In this document: positions 45,120 through 54,958 of the stretch, piece after piece
How the letters are laid out: every line of letters begins with the position of its first letter
Numbering within the stretch: the first letter of the stretch is position 1
NCBI RefSeq assembly: GCF_023502345.1
Contig: NZ_JAMFLX010000006.1
Span: forward strand, 1 to 64,000
Direction: 5' to 3'
Origin: Parendozoicomonas callyspongiae
Lineage (GTDB): Bacteria > Pseudomonadota > Gammaproteobacteria > Pseudomonadales > Endozoicomonadaceae
DNA: 64,000 bases
Position numbers and translations under genes: made by a program
The notes under the pieces: generated by a model
What the model saw: only the letters and a program-made list of their open reading frames with translations
What the model was told of the DNA's origin: nothing
The model's database searches: none

Positions 45120-48100
45120 ATGAAACTCTCAAAACACTTATCAATATTATTTACTTTTTGTTTTGGTGTTTATGCAAAGGCACTGGATTTTGTTAATACG
45201 CCACTTTTTCTTCTAAATGCATCTGTGCCCAATATTGTGATGATGCTGGATGATTCCGGCTCGATGGACGTGGATCTATTAAATCTCAGGCATTATGATT
45301 CCTGTGCCTACCAATATGTGTTTGCTCCTTCCTTTACATCGAATGAAATTACCAGTGATCCCGGTGGTGATTACAAGGTCTGTTTTTATGATAACGAAAA
45401 CTATACAGGTACAAAAAACTGTTTCATAGAATCAGACGCATGGACTGGCGGTGCTCCAACATACCGACATGATGTATGGTCGTCCGTAAGGCTAAAGCCA
45501 GGTTATGGCGTAAGAGTTTATAGGGGAGGAAGCTACACAGATACAACGACAGATTTTTCTACAGATCAAGTTCGGCTGACAAATGGATTTGATAACTCAA
45601 TATCATCTTTCAAAATCTTTAAAACGAATGAGCCTAGCCAAAGCTGTGGGAACCTTCGAACAAATGGTTATATTTATCCAAACGGCTCCTGGCAGAGGTA
45701 TTTCTATATCTATTCTCACGACAATGCTTACTGGGCTACAGCACTCAGTAGTGATTTCAGTATAAGGGATACCAAATATTTTTATGATGAGTGGGGGGAT
45801 TGGCGGCTATTTTCAAGTGATATGAATGTCATGTATTATGACCCCAGTATGAATTACCAGCCGTGGCGGGCTAGTGACCCCAACGCATCATTCACCGCTG
45901 CGAGGGCTCATGGTTTATCAGGAGGTGCAGGTTATAATTCAATACTTGATTTGACTGGATCATTTTATGCGGTAGCAGTGGATGACAAAGGGTTCACGGA
46001 TGTTTCTGGTGGTCCGGTACGAAATGCAGATAGCTTTGATACATCAGGGAATGGCATGATCGATATCTGGGACAGCCACACCCTGTATCAGATTAACTCC
46101 TCAGCTGTTACCCGAACAGAAGTCTCTTATGAAGTTTTTGATGATGATCTGGGGCGGAATGTTGTAAGACGAGAGAATCGTCTTCCTGATATCACTGATT
46201 CTTCAAAGGTTGCAGAGATACAACAGAACTATGCTAACTGGTATCAATATTCACGTCGGCGTTCGTTTGTTATGAGTGGAGCAATCAGTCAGCTGGTGCA
46301 ATCATTTCCAAATTACCGCTATTCCTATGGGGTTATTAACAATACATCAATGCTGATGAATGCGCCAGAAAATAACAGTGACATACCGGCTCATAATGAT
46401 AGTTTACTGGCAGACCTGTTTCTTCGTAATAGAGGTTTAGGTAGTACTCCGTTGGCAAAAGGGTTGAATACAGTTGGTTCTTATCTGAAAAAAACAGGTA
46501 GTGATGCTCCAATTATTGAAGAGTGTCAGCAAAATTTTTCTATTTTGTTCACTGATGGCTATTGGACTGGTAGCTTATATAACTCTTCTATTGGTAATGA
46601 AGATGGCGACCCTTATTCACAGACTGTTGCTGATGTTGCTCACTATTATTATTCAAATGACCTGCGTCCAGATCTTGATGACAAGGTTCCTATATCTCCC
46701 GTAGATCCTGCTGTTCATCAGCATCTGGTCACATTTCCGGTGGCATTTGGTGTAGATGGTTCATTAAATGATACCGACAACGACGGTTGGCCTGATGTCA
46801 GTGGTGTTCAACTCAAAGAGAGTGATGACTGGGGAAATCCGTATTACTGGGGTAGTCCAAATAAAATTAACGACTTGTGGCATGCAGCCTTTAATAGTAA
46901 AGGTTTGTTCAGTTCTGCCAGAACACCACAGGAACTTGTTGATGGTTTAAAAAATGCGCTGGCGGGAGCTAATGAGAGAATAAGCTCTGCTTCATCTGTA
47001 GCAACAAACACCGGAAGTCTGCGAGGAAATAGTCATGTCTATCAGGCCCGTTTCAACAGTGCGGGCTGGACAGGTGATCTTATTGCACACCCCCTTGGTC
47101 CTGATGGGTCGATTTTGAACCCACCATCCTGGCAGGCCGCTTCTCTATTGGACGTAAGGGCTGCTAATAACCGGGTTATCATTACCAGTGATAAGAATGC
47201 TAGTAATAATCTGGTTGGTGTTCCCTTTCGGCATGCTGGTAGTAACACTCTTTCATCTTCCTATGTTGACCGACTAAAAGACGGGAGAAGTCTACTGGCA
47301 ATCCAGGGGGATGTTGATGATTATGTCGAAGCTCTTGTTGACTACCTTCGCGGCGATGCTGCCAACGAATCCGACGCTGTTCTAACTGACTGGAAAAGTT
47401 GTGCCTCAGAAGGAGATGTTTGTACAGTGACGGGAACAACAACTGTTCGTTACGGTATTAGTGGTAATTACAATTCCAAAGAAGTAGCGGGTTCGGTTAA
47501 TTGTTCTGATGATGAGTTTGGCGACTCTTCAGTTGGTAATGTCAAAGCCTGTGAGTACGCTGAAACCCGGCAATATGGTTTTCGCTCCAGAAGTTCCAAG
47601 TTTGGGGACCTGGCTCACTCAGACCCTGTTTATGTTGGGCCGCCAACAGCCTCTTATCTTGATCCAGAGTATCTAACATTTCGCTCTAACTGGTTATCAA
47701 GGGCGGAGATGGTCTACATCGGTGGTAACGACGGCATGCTCCACGGTTTTGATGCTGAGACAGGTGTGGAAAAGCTTGCTTATGTTCCTTTCGAAATGGC
47801 CAAGAGCATTTATAAGCTGGCAGATTCCGGATATGCCCATGATTTCTTTGTGGATGGACAAATCAGTATCGGTGATGCCTGTGTTGGTAATCCGAGCTGC
47901 TCCTGGAAAACCATGCTGGCAGGCAGCTTAAGAACGGGGGGGAGAGCGGTCTATGCTCTGGATGTTACTGATCCAGCCAGTTTCTCAGAGTCAAAGGCAA
48001 GCAACCTGTTTATGTGGGAGTTTGGTTCTGATGATGATGCCGATATGGGGTATTTCTTCGGTCAACCCCTGATAGTCAAGCTCTCGACCGGTAAGTGGGG

Positions 48101-49232
48101 CGTTATCATCTCTAATGGATATAACAGTGATGACGGCAAAGCCGTTCTGTTTATCCTTGATGCAGAAACCGGGCAGCCTCTGGCAGTAGGAGGGAAGCTG
48201 GATACGCAAATGGGAACTGCAGGCGACCCTAACGGTCTTTCCAGCCCGACAGCAGTGGACACCGATAGTGATGGTGATGTTGATCTGGTTTATGCCGGTG
48301 ATCTGAAAGGCAATTTGTGGAAATTTGATGTCAGCTCCTCAGATCCTTCCAACTGGGGAGTAGGTTACAGCTCTGGAGGAAGTCCTATTCCATTGTTTGC
48401 AGCTGGAAGTACCCGCCCGATTACTGTTGCTCCGGCTGTAGGGCGCCATCCTGAAGAGTCGGGTTACATGATTTATTTTGGCACCGGGAAATATATCGAA
48501 ATTACTGATAATGGAAACGAAGGGCAGGCAACACAAAGTTTCTATGGTATCTGGGATGATACGAGGGATAACAGCAGTTTCAATGCATCAATTACCAGCT
48601 CAGAACTGTTACAGCAAACCATTCTCCAAGAAGTGAAACTGTACCCACAGGATACCAATGGTGATGGACTGAGAAATACCAGTGACAGTGGTTTCACTTT
48701 CCGATTAACGTCGAGTAATTCCATTTGCTGGAGAAATTGTAATGGTGGGGCTGTCCCTCATAGAGGGTGGCGTTTTGACATGGTTTATCTAAGTGATAAC
48801 AGGGGTGAAAAACAGGTCAGTGATTCAATTTTGCGTAATGGCCGGATTATTTTTACAACCCTGCAGCCTTCACTTTCAAGCTGCGACAGGGGGGGGCGAA
48901 GCTGGCTAATGGAGCTGAATGCTGCCGATGGTTCTTTTTTGAACGAACCTCCCTTCGACTTGAATCAGGATGGTGAGTTTGATGGCAGCGATGTGGACTA
49001 TGGTGCCTGGGGCATGGTTGACCCATCAGTATACTGCCCATCTGGAAACTGCCAGGCTCCCGGAGGGATTCTTATTGATGAAATTGTGCAAACGCCATCC
49101 ATTATGGATTGTGCTCCGGGAGTGGAGTGTAAATATATCAGTGGGTCCGAAGGAGGGATTGACAAAATTGATGAGAATGTCGGGAGCAGCAGCCTTGGGA
49201 GACAATCCTGGAGAGAGCTAAGGGGAGAGTGA
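45120..49232 (+). CDS. pilY1: Type IV pilus tip adhesin PilY1
   Basis: The 1370-residue secreted adhesin has a signal peptide (1-21). A von Willebrand A-like region begins NIVMMLDDSGSMD (MIDAS, D44-x-S46-x-S48 area). It is interrupted at about 85-168 by a crystallin-like insert. The PilC beta-propeller occupies the C-terminal half (YIGGNDGMLHGFDAETG). Calcium-loop-like sequences occur at about 551 (DTDNDGWPD), 1047 (DTDSDGDVD), 1179 (DTNGDG) and 1280 (DLNQDGEFDGSD). PilY1 sits at the pilus tip, controls retraction and binds surfaces or host cells. The ATG at 45120 with AGGAAAAGG upstream leads into a proper signal peptide. The first 1.5 kb is AT-rich. Confidence 0.93.
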   Translation: MKLSKHLSILFTFCFGVYAKALDFVNTPLFLLNASVPNIVMMLDDSGSMDVDLLNLRHYDSCAYQYVFAPSFTSNEITSDPGGDYKVCFYDNENYTGTKNCFIESDAWTGGAPTYRHDVWSSVRLKPGYGVRVYRGGSYTDTTTDFSTDQVRLTNGFDNSISSFKIFKTNEPSQSCGNLRTNGYIYPNGSWQRYFYIYSHDNAYWATALSSDFSIRDTKYFYDEWGDWRLFSSDMNVMYYDPSMNYQPWRASDPNASFTAARAHGLSGGAGYNSILDLTGSFYAVAVDDKGFTDVSGGPVRNADSFDTSGNGMIDIWDSHTLYQINSSAVTRTEVSYEVFDDDLGRNVVRRENRLPDITDSSKVAEIQQNYANWYQYSRRRSFVMSGAISQLVQSFPNYRYSYGVINNTSMLMNAPENNSDIPAHNDSLLADLFLRNRGLGSTPLAKGLNTVGSYLKKTGSDAPIIEECQQNFSILFTDGYWTGSLYNSSIGNEDGDPYSQTVADVAHYYYSNDLRPDLDDKVPISPVDPAVHQHLVTFPVAFGVDGSLNDTDNDGWPDVSGVQLKESDDWGNPYYWGSPNKINDLWHAAFNSKGLFSSARTPQELVDGLKNALAGANERISSASSVATNTGSLRGNSHVYQARFNSAGWTGDLIAHPLGPDGSILNPPSWQAASLLDVRAANNRVIITSDKNASNNLVGVPFRHAGSNTLSSSYVDRLKDGRSLLAIQGDVDDYVEALVDYLRGDAANESDAVLTDWKSCASEGDVCTVTGTTTVRYGISGNYNSKEVAGSVNCSDDEFGDSSVGNVKACEYAETRQYGFRSRSSKFGDLAHSDPVYVGPPTASYLDPEYLTFRSNWLSRAEMVYIGGNDGMLHGFDAETGVEKLAYVPFEMAKSIYKLADSGYAHDFFVDGQISIGDACVGNPSCSWKTMLAGSLRTGGRAVYALDVTDPASFSESKASNLFMWEFGSDDDADMGYFFGQPLIVKLSTGKWGVIISNGYNSDDGKAVLFILDAETGQPLAVGGKLDTQMGTAGDPNGLSSPTAVDTDSDGDVDLVYAGDLKGNLWKFDVSSSDPSNWGVGYSSGGSPIPLFAAGSTRPITVAPAVGRHPEESGYMIYFGTGKYIEITDNGNEGQATQSFYGIWDDTRDNSSFNASITSSELLQQTILQEVKLYPQDTNGDGLRNTSDSGFTFRLTSSNSICWRNCNGGAVPHRGWRFDMVYLSDNRGEKQVSDSILRNGRIIFTTLQPSLSSCDRGGRSWLMELNAADGSFLNEPPFDLNQDGEFDGSDVDYGAWGMVDPSVYCPSGNCQAPGGILIDEIVQTPSIMDCAPGVECKYISGSEGGIDKIDENVGSSSLGRQSWRELRGE

Positions 49233-49234
49233 CT

Positions 49235-49555
49235 ATGATTTTGCGAGCTGGGAAATGGATAGCGGGTCTGATGTTATCAATTTTGACATCATTGAGTGTT
49301 GCCGGTGAATCAAAGCTGGTGACTGGCAAATTACTGGCATTCGAAGAAAAAACAGGCAATCTCATTATTAAAGGGCAGGAAAAGAGTTATCCCGTCGCCG
49401 CTAGATCACGCTTGGAGACGCATCACAAACTTTCTAATTTTATTTCTTTACTGCCTGGAATGAGAGTGTCACTTTTCAGTGAGGATGGTTACTCCGTCTC
49501 ACGGATCCTGATTCATGGGCCATACTCCCTCATAAAGCAGGCAGAAACTCACTAA
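49235..49555 (+). CDS. Small secreted PilY2-like protein
   Basis: The 106-residue protein has a signal peptide (MILRAGKWIAGLMLSILTSLSVAG) and a small beta-rich mature domain (VTGKLLAFEEKTGNLIIKGQ, ending in SVSRILIHGPYSL). Its position between pilY1 and pilE and its size match pilY2 of Pseudomonas, but sequence similarity was not tested. The ATG at 49235 follows AAGGGGAGAG and lies two bases after pilY1. Confidence 0.65.
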   Translation: MILRAGKWIAGLMLSILTSLSVAGESKLVTGKLLAFEEKTGNLIIKGQEKSYPVAARSRLETHHKLSNFISLLPGMRVSLFSEDGYSVSRILIHGPYSLIKQAETH

Positions 49556-49626
49556 TCAGAAACTTTTGCCCGTCGTTGGTTTTATTACACCTTTTTAGAA
49601 GCAGTTCAAGGAAGTAGGGGTGTTAC

Positions 49627-50100
49627 ATGGCAATACAACGAGCAGTACCTCGTATTGGGGCATTCAGCCTTATCGAATTACTTATCTCAATGGTGATACT
49701 CAGCATTCTGATTGGGTTCGCCTATCCCTCATACCGACAACATGTGGTTAAGGCTAACCGTTCGGATGCCCATATCGCGATACAGAGAATAGCTATGGCT
49801 CAAGAACGAAATTACGCCATCCTGCACCGCTATTCCGATAATATGGCTTCACTGGGGGGAACCACCTCATCAGAAGGGTATTACACGCTGGCCTCATTCA
49901 CAGGCCACAGTGGCAGCGGTATTTCTGACTGTGGCGATGTGTCCAGCGATACTGACGCCACCGGATCCTACACTATCATCGCCCAGCCTGTTGCCAGTAA
50001 GTCCCAGTCCAGTGATGCAGACTGCACATGCATTTATATGGACAGCCGGGGCGTCAAAGGCTCGACCGGGGCCCGTGCTGAAGCGGGAGACTGTTGGTAG
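49627..50100 (+). CDS. pilE: Type IV minor pilin PilE
   Basis: The 157-residue prepilin has the segment RIGAFSLIELLISMVILSILIGFAYPSYRQHVVKANRSDAH, typical of PilE. The residue before the +1 Phe is Ala rather than the usual Gly (IGA|FSLIE), an unusual leader-peptidase site. Four Cys lie in the C-terminal half, two as CTC. It closes the minor-pilin operon and is followed by a terminator. The ribosome-binding site is AAGTAGGGG. Confidence 0.88.
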   Translation: MAIQRAVPRIGAFSLIELLISMVILSILIGFAYPSYRQHVVKANRSDAHIAIQRIAMAQERNYAILHRYSDNMASLGGTTSSEGYYTLASFTGHSGSGISDCGDVSSDTDATGSYTIIAQPVASKSQSSDADCTCIYMDSRGVKGSTGARAEAGDCW

Positions 50101-50137
50101 ATTCCGCTGACTACCTGCCATCAGAAACTGTTTATCA

Positions 50138-50167
50138 GGCTCTAAACTCTGGATAGAGCCTTTTTTA
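50138..50167 (+). terminator. Intrinsic terminator after pilE
   Basis: The stem ggctcta / tagagcc (50138-50144, 50154-50160) with a nine-base loop is followed by TTTTTT. It ends the fimU-pilE operon. Confidence 0.85.
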
Positions 50168-50189
50168 TTGCCTATCAGAAGCTGTAGAC

Positions 50190-51917
50190 ATGTCTGGTAA
50201 ACACATCAAAAAAGTACTTGTTCTGAACAAGTCGCTTGAACAGGTAAAGCCGCTGTCAGAATATCTGGCAAATGCGGGTATGACCTGTGATGTGCTCAGC
50301 TCCTCATCCCATGAAGAAGCCACGCAGTTACTTGAAAGCCAGCCAGTTGATCAGGTAATAATCTGGCAAAGCGACTCTGGCAGTATCTCTGTTGAGCAGG
50401 CTGTAAAGCTCTGTCAGGCCAAAGAAGCTGACGTTCCCTGTCTGGCCATTATTCCAGAATATTCTCCAGATCAAATTGTAAATTTGATGAAATTCGGTAT
50501 CAGGGATGTTGTTGTTGATGGGCAATATGAGCATCTGGAACTGGTGATGGGACGTGAAGCGGATCGAGTCAGTAACAACGAAACCAGTTTAGGACAAACT
50601 GCTTCAGAGACGGCTTCATCTGATTCAGTTGAAGAACCAGAAGTTATAGAAGAGCCTGATAGCAATAAGTCTGCTACTCCATCTGTTCTAACTGAAGTGA
50701 GCAAATGTCTGACTTCTACAGCCGAGAATCGCGAGAACAAAGTGTTCTTTGTTGTAGAGGTAATGGATTGGGTTGCCCTCAGCTACAAGTATGGTAAAGA
50801 CAATGAGGTCGTCATACAGGATGCCCTGCAAAGAGAGTTCATGAGGCATCTAAACAGTGGTGCTGTCTGTGAAGTTGTTGAGGATAAATACTTCCATATT
50901 CTGGATAATTCACCAGATATTTCTGCGGAAGATATAGCAACCAAAATAACCCAAGGGCTTGATCAGCTGTTTGTTGATACTGCTGATCGTAGTTTTCAGG
51001 TTGGTATTTCAATGGCTGTTGTACCTCTGAAGTACTCTATTGCCAGTACGGATGACGTTATGGCACGAGTTGAAGAGTTATTGGGAAATGCCACTGAACT
51101 GGGTTTTAACAAGTTTGATGTCTACTGTCCTCAGGCGGATCTCGAAAGGCAGGCCAGGGAAGGGGATGCTCACGCCTTGGTACAACATGCCCTTGATAAT
51201 AATGGATTTAGGCTCTTATTTCAGCCCGTGGCCAGTCTGAGTGGTGAAACAGAGGAACTCTATGATGTTTTACTGCGAGTGATGGATCCTGGCGGTAAAG
51301 AAGTTCCTGCAGGCCGTTTTATTGGTGCAATTGATAAAACAGAGCTGGCTGAAAAAATTGATAAGTGGGTAATTCTTCAAACCATTAAAAAACTGTTTGA
51401 TCCCAAAAATCGTGAAAAGAAAATCCATCTGTTTTTACATTTGAGTGCTGCCACTATTCAGGATAAAAAGTTCCTGCCCTGGCTTTTCCTTGTTATTAAG
51501 AAAACCAAGGTTCAACCTGAGAAGCTGGCTTTTCAGTTCTCGGAAGAAAATATGGTCCGGTACAAAGAGCGGGCTCATCAACTGATTAAAGGATTCAAAA
51601 AAATCGGTTGCCAGACCAGCTTGTGCCAGTTCGGTACAACATTAAATCCTATGCGTATTGCCCAGAGTGTTTCCACTGAGTACGTGAAACTGTCGGGTAA
51701 ACTCACCGATGAGCTGCAGAAGGATCAGCCTGAGAAAGAGAAAGATTTCCAGGATATGATCTCGCAGCTTCAAGGTCAGGGAAAAAAAACTATCGTACCC
51801 AATATAGAAAGCCCGAATGTGATGACCAAGGTATGGCGTACCGGTTCAGATTTTGTGCAGGGGTATTTCCTGCAAAAACCTAAACCGGATATGGATTACG
51901 ATTTCACCTCCGGTTAA
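50190..51917 (+). CDS. FimX-like regulator with degenerate GGDEF and EAL domains
   Basis: The 575-residue protein has a response-regulator-like fold (1-120) without a clear phospho-Asp, an acidic linker (125-165), a GGDEF-like region lacking the signature (EVVEDKYF, about 228-235) and an EAL-like domain (about 335-570). The EAL domain keeps FQPV (344-347), but the E-A/V-L motif reads DVLLR (359-363), and it ends QGYFLQKPKP. Both enzymatic sites look inactive, as in FimX, which binds c-di-GMP and drives type IV pilus assembly. The position right after the pilin operon supports that role. Its stop overlaps the convergent pilR stop. Confidence 0.78.
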   Translation: MSGKHIKKVLVLNKSLEQVKPLSEYLANAGMTCDVLSSSSHEEATQLLESQPVDQVIIWQSDSGSISVEQAVKLCQAKEADVPCLAIIPEYSPDQIVNLMKFGIRDVVVDGQYEHLELVMGREADRVSNNETSLGQTASETASSDSVEEPEVIEEPDSNKSATPSVLTEVSKCLTSTAENRENKVFFVVEVMDWVALSYKYGKDNEVVIQDALQREFMRHLNSGAVCEVVEDKYFHILDNSPDISAEDIATKITQGLDQLFVDTADRSFQVGISMAVVPLKYSIASTDDVMARVEELLGNATELGFNKFDVYCPQADLERQAREGDAHALVQHALDNNGFRLLFQPVASLSGETEELYDVLLRVMDPGGKEVPAGRFIGAIDKTELAEKIDKWVILQTIKKLFDPKNREKKIHLFLHLSAATIQDKKFLPWLFLVIKKTKVQPEKLAFQFSEENMVRYKERAHQLIKGFKKIGCQTSLCQFGTTLNPMRIAQSVSTEYVKLSGKLTDELQKDQPEKEKDFQDMISQLQGQGKKTIVPNIESPNVMTKVWRTGSDFVQGYFLQKPKPDMDYDFTSG

Positions 51918-53344
51918 GCATTAGCGTCAGACCCATCCAGACCAAGCTTTTTCAGCTTATAACGCAATGCCCGAAAACTGATACCCAGCTGTTTTGCCGC
52001 TGCTGTTCTGTTCCACCGTTTTTTTTCCAGAACCTGCAAAAGAACCTGCTTCTCCATTCCTTTCAGATAATCTTCCAGATTATTAATTGATTCTGGGCTG
52101 GGAGTAGAAAGCTCCGGCTTAACCTTAGGCGGTGTGTCCCTTAATTTGGGTGGCGGTGATATTTCACCAGTATCTTCTTGTACTTGAGTAGTAGGCAGAT
52201 GGAGATCAGAGGCATAGATTTTTTTGTTCTCACACAGGGTAAATGCTCTCTCAAGAATATTTTCAAGTTCTCTGACATTGCCTGGGTAGCAGTAGCTTCT
52301 CAACGCTTCACAGGCACACTGTGATAGCATCGGCATATCAGCGGGTGCACAGCCATAATCCACAGTAAGCCGGTTGAGGATATGTTCTGCCAGCCTAAGT
52401 ACATCTTCCCCTCTGTTACGAAGAGGAGGGATTTTTAACTCGATGACATTGACACGGTAGTAGAGATCCTGCCGGAAACGTTCCCGCTGAATTTCCTTAA
52501 CCAGATCCTTATGAGTGGCACTCAGTATACGGACATCAACAGGTACTTCCTGTTGGCTGCCAACAGGCCGTACTTTCTTCTCCTGTATAGCCCGAAGCAA
52601 TTTCACCTGCATATGAAGTGGCAGATCTGCAATTTCATCAAGAAATAGAGTTCCACCGCTGGCGGCCTGAAACAGTCCAATTTTATCTCTTACCGCTCCG
52701 GTAAAGCTTCCCTTGCAGTGCCCAAAAAACTCGCTTTCCATCAATTCAGCAGGTATCGCGCCGCAGTTCACCGGAATAAATGATTGATCGTGACGGGAAC
52801 CCTGTTCATGAATCATTCTTGCAACCACTTCTTTTCCCGTTCCTGACTCACCCGAAATAAAGATGGGAGCCTGGTTGCGAGCTATTTTATGTATCTGTTT
52901 TTTTAGTTTAACTATTGAAGAATCTGCTCCCAAAAGCTCAGATTTAGATGAAAAGGAATTCTGTGTTTTGGGTTTTTGGGAAAGCTTCAATGCTTGGTGA
53001 ACCAGATCACGGAGTGTAGGTAGATCAATAGGCTTTGAAACAAAGTCGAATGCCCCTGCCTTTAGAGCTGATATAGCTGTATCCATGCTTCCATAAGCGG
53101 TAATAACCGCCACAGGGGTCTGAGGGCAGTGTTTTTGAATAAAGCGAACCAGATCAATACCACTGCCATCAGGAAGTTTCATATCAGTCAGGCAGAGGTC
53201 AAAGTGTGGATTCTGAAGAGCAGCTTCAGCATCGAAAATTGAACCGGCGGAAAATGTATCCATATTCATCCGGCCGAGGGTGATTTCCAGAAGTTCCCTG
53301 ATATCAGGTTCATCATCAATTATTAGTATGCGTGGGCAGTCCAT
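51914..53344 (-). CDS. pilR: Sigma-54-dependent response regulator PilR
   Basis: The 476-residue NtrC-type activator has a receiver domain with phospho-acceptor D54 (LTDMKLPDGSG), an AAA+ domain with Walker A GESGTGKE and the sigma-54 contact loop GSFTGA, and a Fis-type helix-turn-helix (NRTAAAKQLGISFRALRYKLKKLG). With PilS it controls major pilin transcription in Pseudomonas. It lies immediately downstream of pilS, three bases apart, close to the pilus operon. Confidence 0.9.
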   Translation of the reverse strand: MDCPRILIIDDEPDIRELLEITLGRMNMDTFSAGSIFDAEAALQNPHFDLCLTDMKLPDGSGIDLVRFIQKHCPQTPVAVITAYGSMDTAISALKAGAFDFVSKPIDLPTLRDLVHQALKLSQKPKTQNSFSSKSELLGADSSIVKLKKQIHKIARNQAPIFISGESGTGKEVVARMIHEQGSRHDQSFIPVNCGAIPAELMESEFFGHCKGSFTGAVRDKIGLFQAASGGTLFLDEIADLPLHMQVKLLRAIQEKKVRPVGSQQEVPVDVRILSATHKDLVKEIQRERFRQDLYYRVNVIELKIPPLRNRGEDVLRLAEHILNRLTVDYGCAPADMPMLSQCACEALRSYCYPGNVRELENILERAFTLCENKKIYASDLHLPTTQVQEDTGEISPPPKLRDTPPKVKPELSTPSPESINNLEDYLKGMEKQVLLQVLEKKRWNRTAAAKQLGISFRALRYKLKKLGLDGSDANA

Positions 53345-53347
53345 CGA

Positions 53348-54958
53348 TTATATCCCTGCTGAATTTCGATCGGGGAGGGCAAAGGAAATTCTGAATGTAC
53401 AGCCTTGTTCATTCTGAGGTTCCAATAATTCCAGATTAGCTCCATTGATTTCACAGAGCTCTTTACTCAAAAAAAGCCCTAACCCCGTTCCCTGGATTTC
53501 AGTGGTGTAAAACGGGTTAAAGATTTCATTCCGTTGATCTTCAGGGATACCAGGCCCCTGATCAGTTATTTCCAAACAGGGGTGGCCCGACTCGGTTGAT
53601 CCTGATGATATTCTGAGGGTGGCTGAACCTGTGTTCTGCTGGCTGTATCTCAATCCATTGATGCACAGGTTGGTCATTGCCTGACATAGGTGCCGGCGAT
53701 CAAAGCAGGTATGTAGATTTTCCTGTTCAGAATCAAAAATGATGGATGGCTCTGGAAAACCATTAAAGTGTTCTTCGCCGATGAATTGCTTTAGCCAGCC
53801 ATTAAGGTCGATAACTTCCGGGTGCCAGTATTCTCTGCGAGAAATCTGCAGAACTGTTTCGATAATATCGTTGATACGGTGGCAGTGCTTATTAATGATC
53901 TGTACTAACTGGCCATCACTTTCAGGTAAAGCATTTGTTTCTGCCAATAACTGGGCCGAATGACTGATAGCTCCAAGAGGGTTTCGAACCTCATGGGCAA
54001 TACTGGCTGTTAGTTGGCCCAGCGAGGCCAGTTTCAGCTTCTGTGCCTGTTGGTTGAGGGAGGCCTTGTCTTCAAGAAAAATCAATACATAGGAGCTGGA
54101 TTGAAAATGAAGGTGGGTGAATTCGGGCTGAATATTCTGATTATGTCCCTCTGCCTGGAAACTCTCGACTTTCAGTGCCGGATTGAACTGCCATCTGCGG
54201 TAAACCTCCAGCAAAGTGGATGATATCTGGTGCAACTTCCCTTGGGTTAAAGAGCTGGCGAGTATTTCAGCACCGGCCTGATTCATCATGATGACATTAT
54301 CGGGTTCTTTTAAAACCAGAATGCCGGTTCGCATATGCTGAATAATACTCTGACTGAGTTGTTGTAGATCGACAGCCTGAGACTGATTTAGCAGAGCCTG
54401 AACTTCCGTATTTCGAAGTCTGAAATTATAACTCTGTATCATCAGCGCCCAGCAGAAAAACAGGAAACCTTTGAGGCCTGCATCCAGCTGGTCATAAATT
54501 TCGCTGGAAAACTCCTGACGGTAGTGGATTGATAAAAGACAGAGTGTCGCAACCGCTGCCAGAAGAATCCCCAGCCTTCCCTGAATCAGGGCATTGCCGA
54601 GGGCAATCGGGATAAACAGGAGGTTGGTCAGGCTGTTATCACTCACCTCTCCCATTATCAGCAGGACGCTGAGCAGTATGATATCCAGGCAGGTGACGAT
54701 CAGGACATGAGTCAGCCCAGGCTGCTTGTGGGTAATTAGCAGGTCCCAGAAGGGCAAACCTGTATAGATCAGGCAAAAAAGCAGAGTGCTTCCAAGACCA
54801 GCATTACTGAATAGGGAAGATTCAGCCGGGATCAGGGCAACATAGGATAAAGCGAGTCCAAGGCAGACTCGGTAGATATTGTATAAACGATAAAGCCGCA
54901 GGTTCTTTTCGGGAGCCTGCAAGGAGCTGAAAGAGTCTGGTGCTGCTGCCGGTAACAA
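53348..54958 (-). CDS. pilS: Sensor histidine kinase PilS
   Basis: The 536-residue inner-membrane kinase has six predicted membrane helices (about 25-185), a PAS-like region (about 200-300), a HisKA box with phospho-His in SIAHEVRNPLGAISHSAQLL and an ATPase domain (N box LCINGLRYS, G1 DQGPGIPEDQR, G2 GTGLGLFL). The topology of six helices plus PAS is that of PilS, which senses pilin in the membrane. It pairs with the next gene, pilR. It is divergent from nadE across about 180 bp. Confidence 0.9.
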   Translation of the reverse strand: MLPAAAPDSFSSLQAPEKNLRLYRLYNIYRVCLGLALSYVALIPAESSLFSNAGLGSTLLFCLIYTGLPFWDLLITHKQPGLTHVLIVTCLDIILLSVLLIMGEVSDNSLTNLLFIPIALGNALIQGRLGILLAAVATLCLLSIHYRQEFSSEIYDQLDAGLKGFLFFCWALMIQSYNFRLRNTEVQALLNQSQAVDLQQLSQSIIQHMRTGILVLKEPDNVIMMNQAGAEILASSLTQGKLHQISSTLLEVYRRWQFNPALKVESFQAEGHNQNIQPEFTHLHFQSSSYVLIFLEDKASLNQQAQKLKLASLGQLTASIAHEVRNPLGAISHSAQLLAETNALPESDGQLVQIINKHCHRINDIIETVLQISRREYWHPEVIDLNGWLKQFIGEEHFNGFPEPSIIFDSEQENLHTCFDRRHLCQAMTNLCINGLRYSQQNTGSATLRISSGSTESGHPCLEITDQGPGIPEDQRNEIFNPFYTTEIQGTGLGLFLSKELCEINGANLELLEPQNEQGCTFRISFALPDRNSAGI

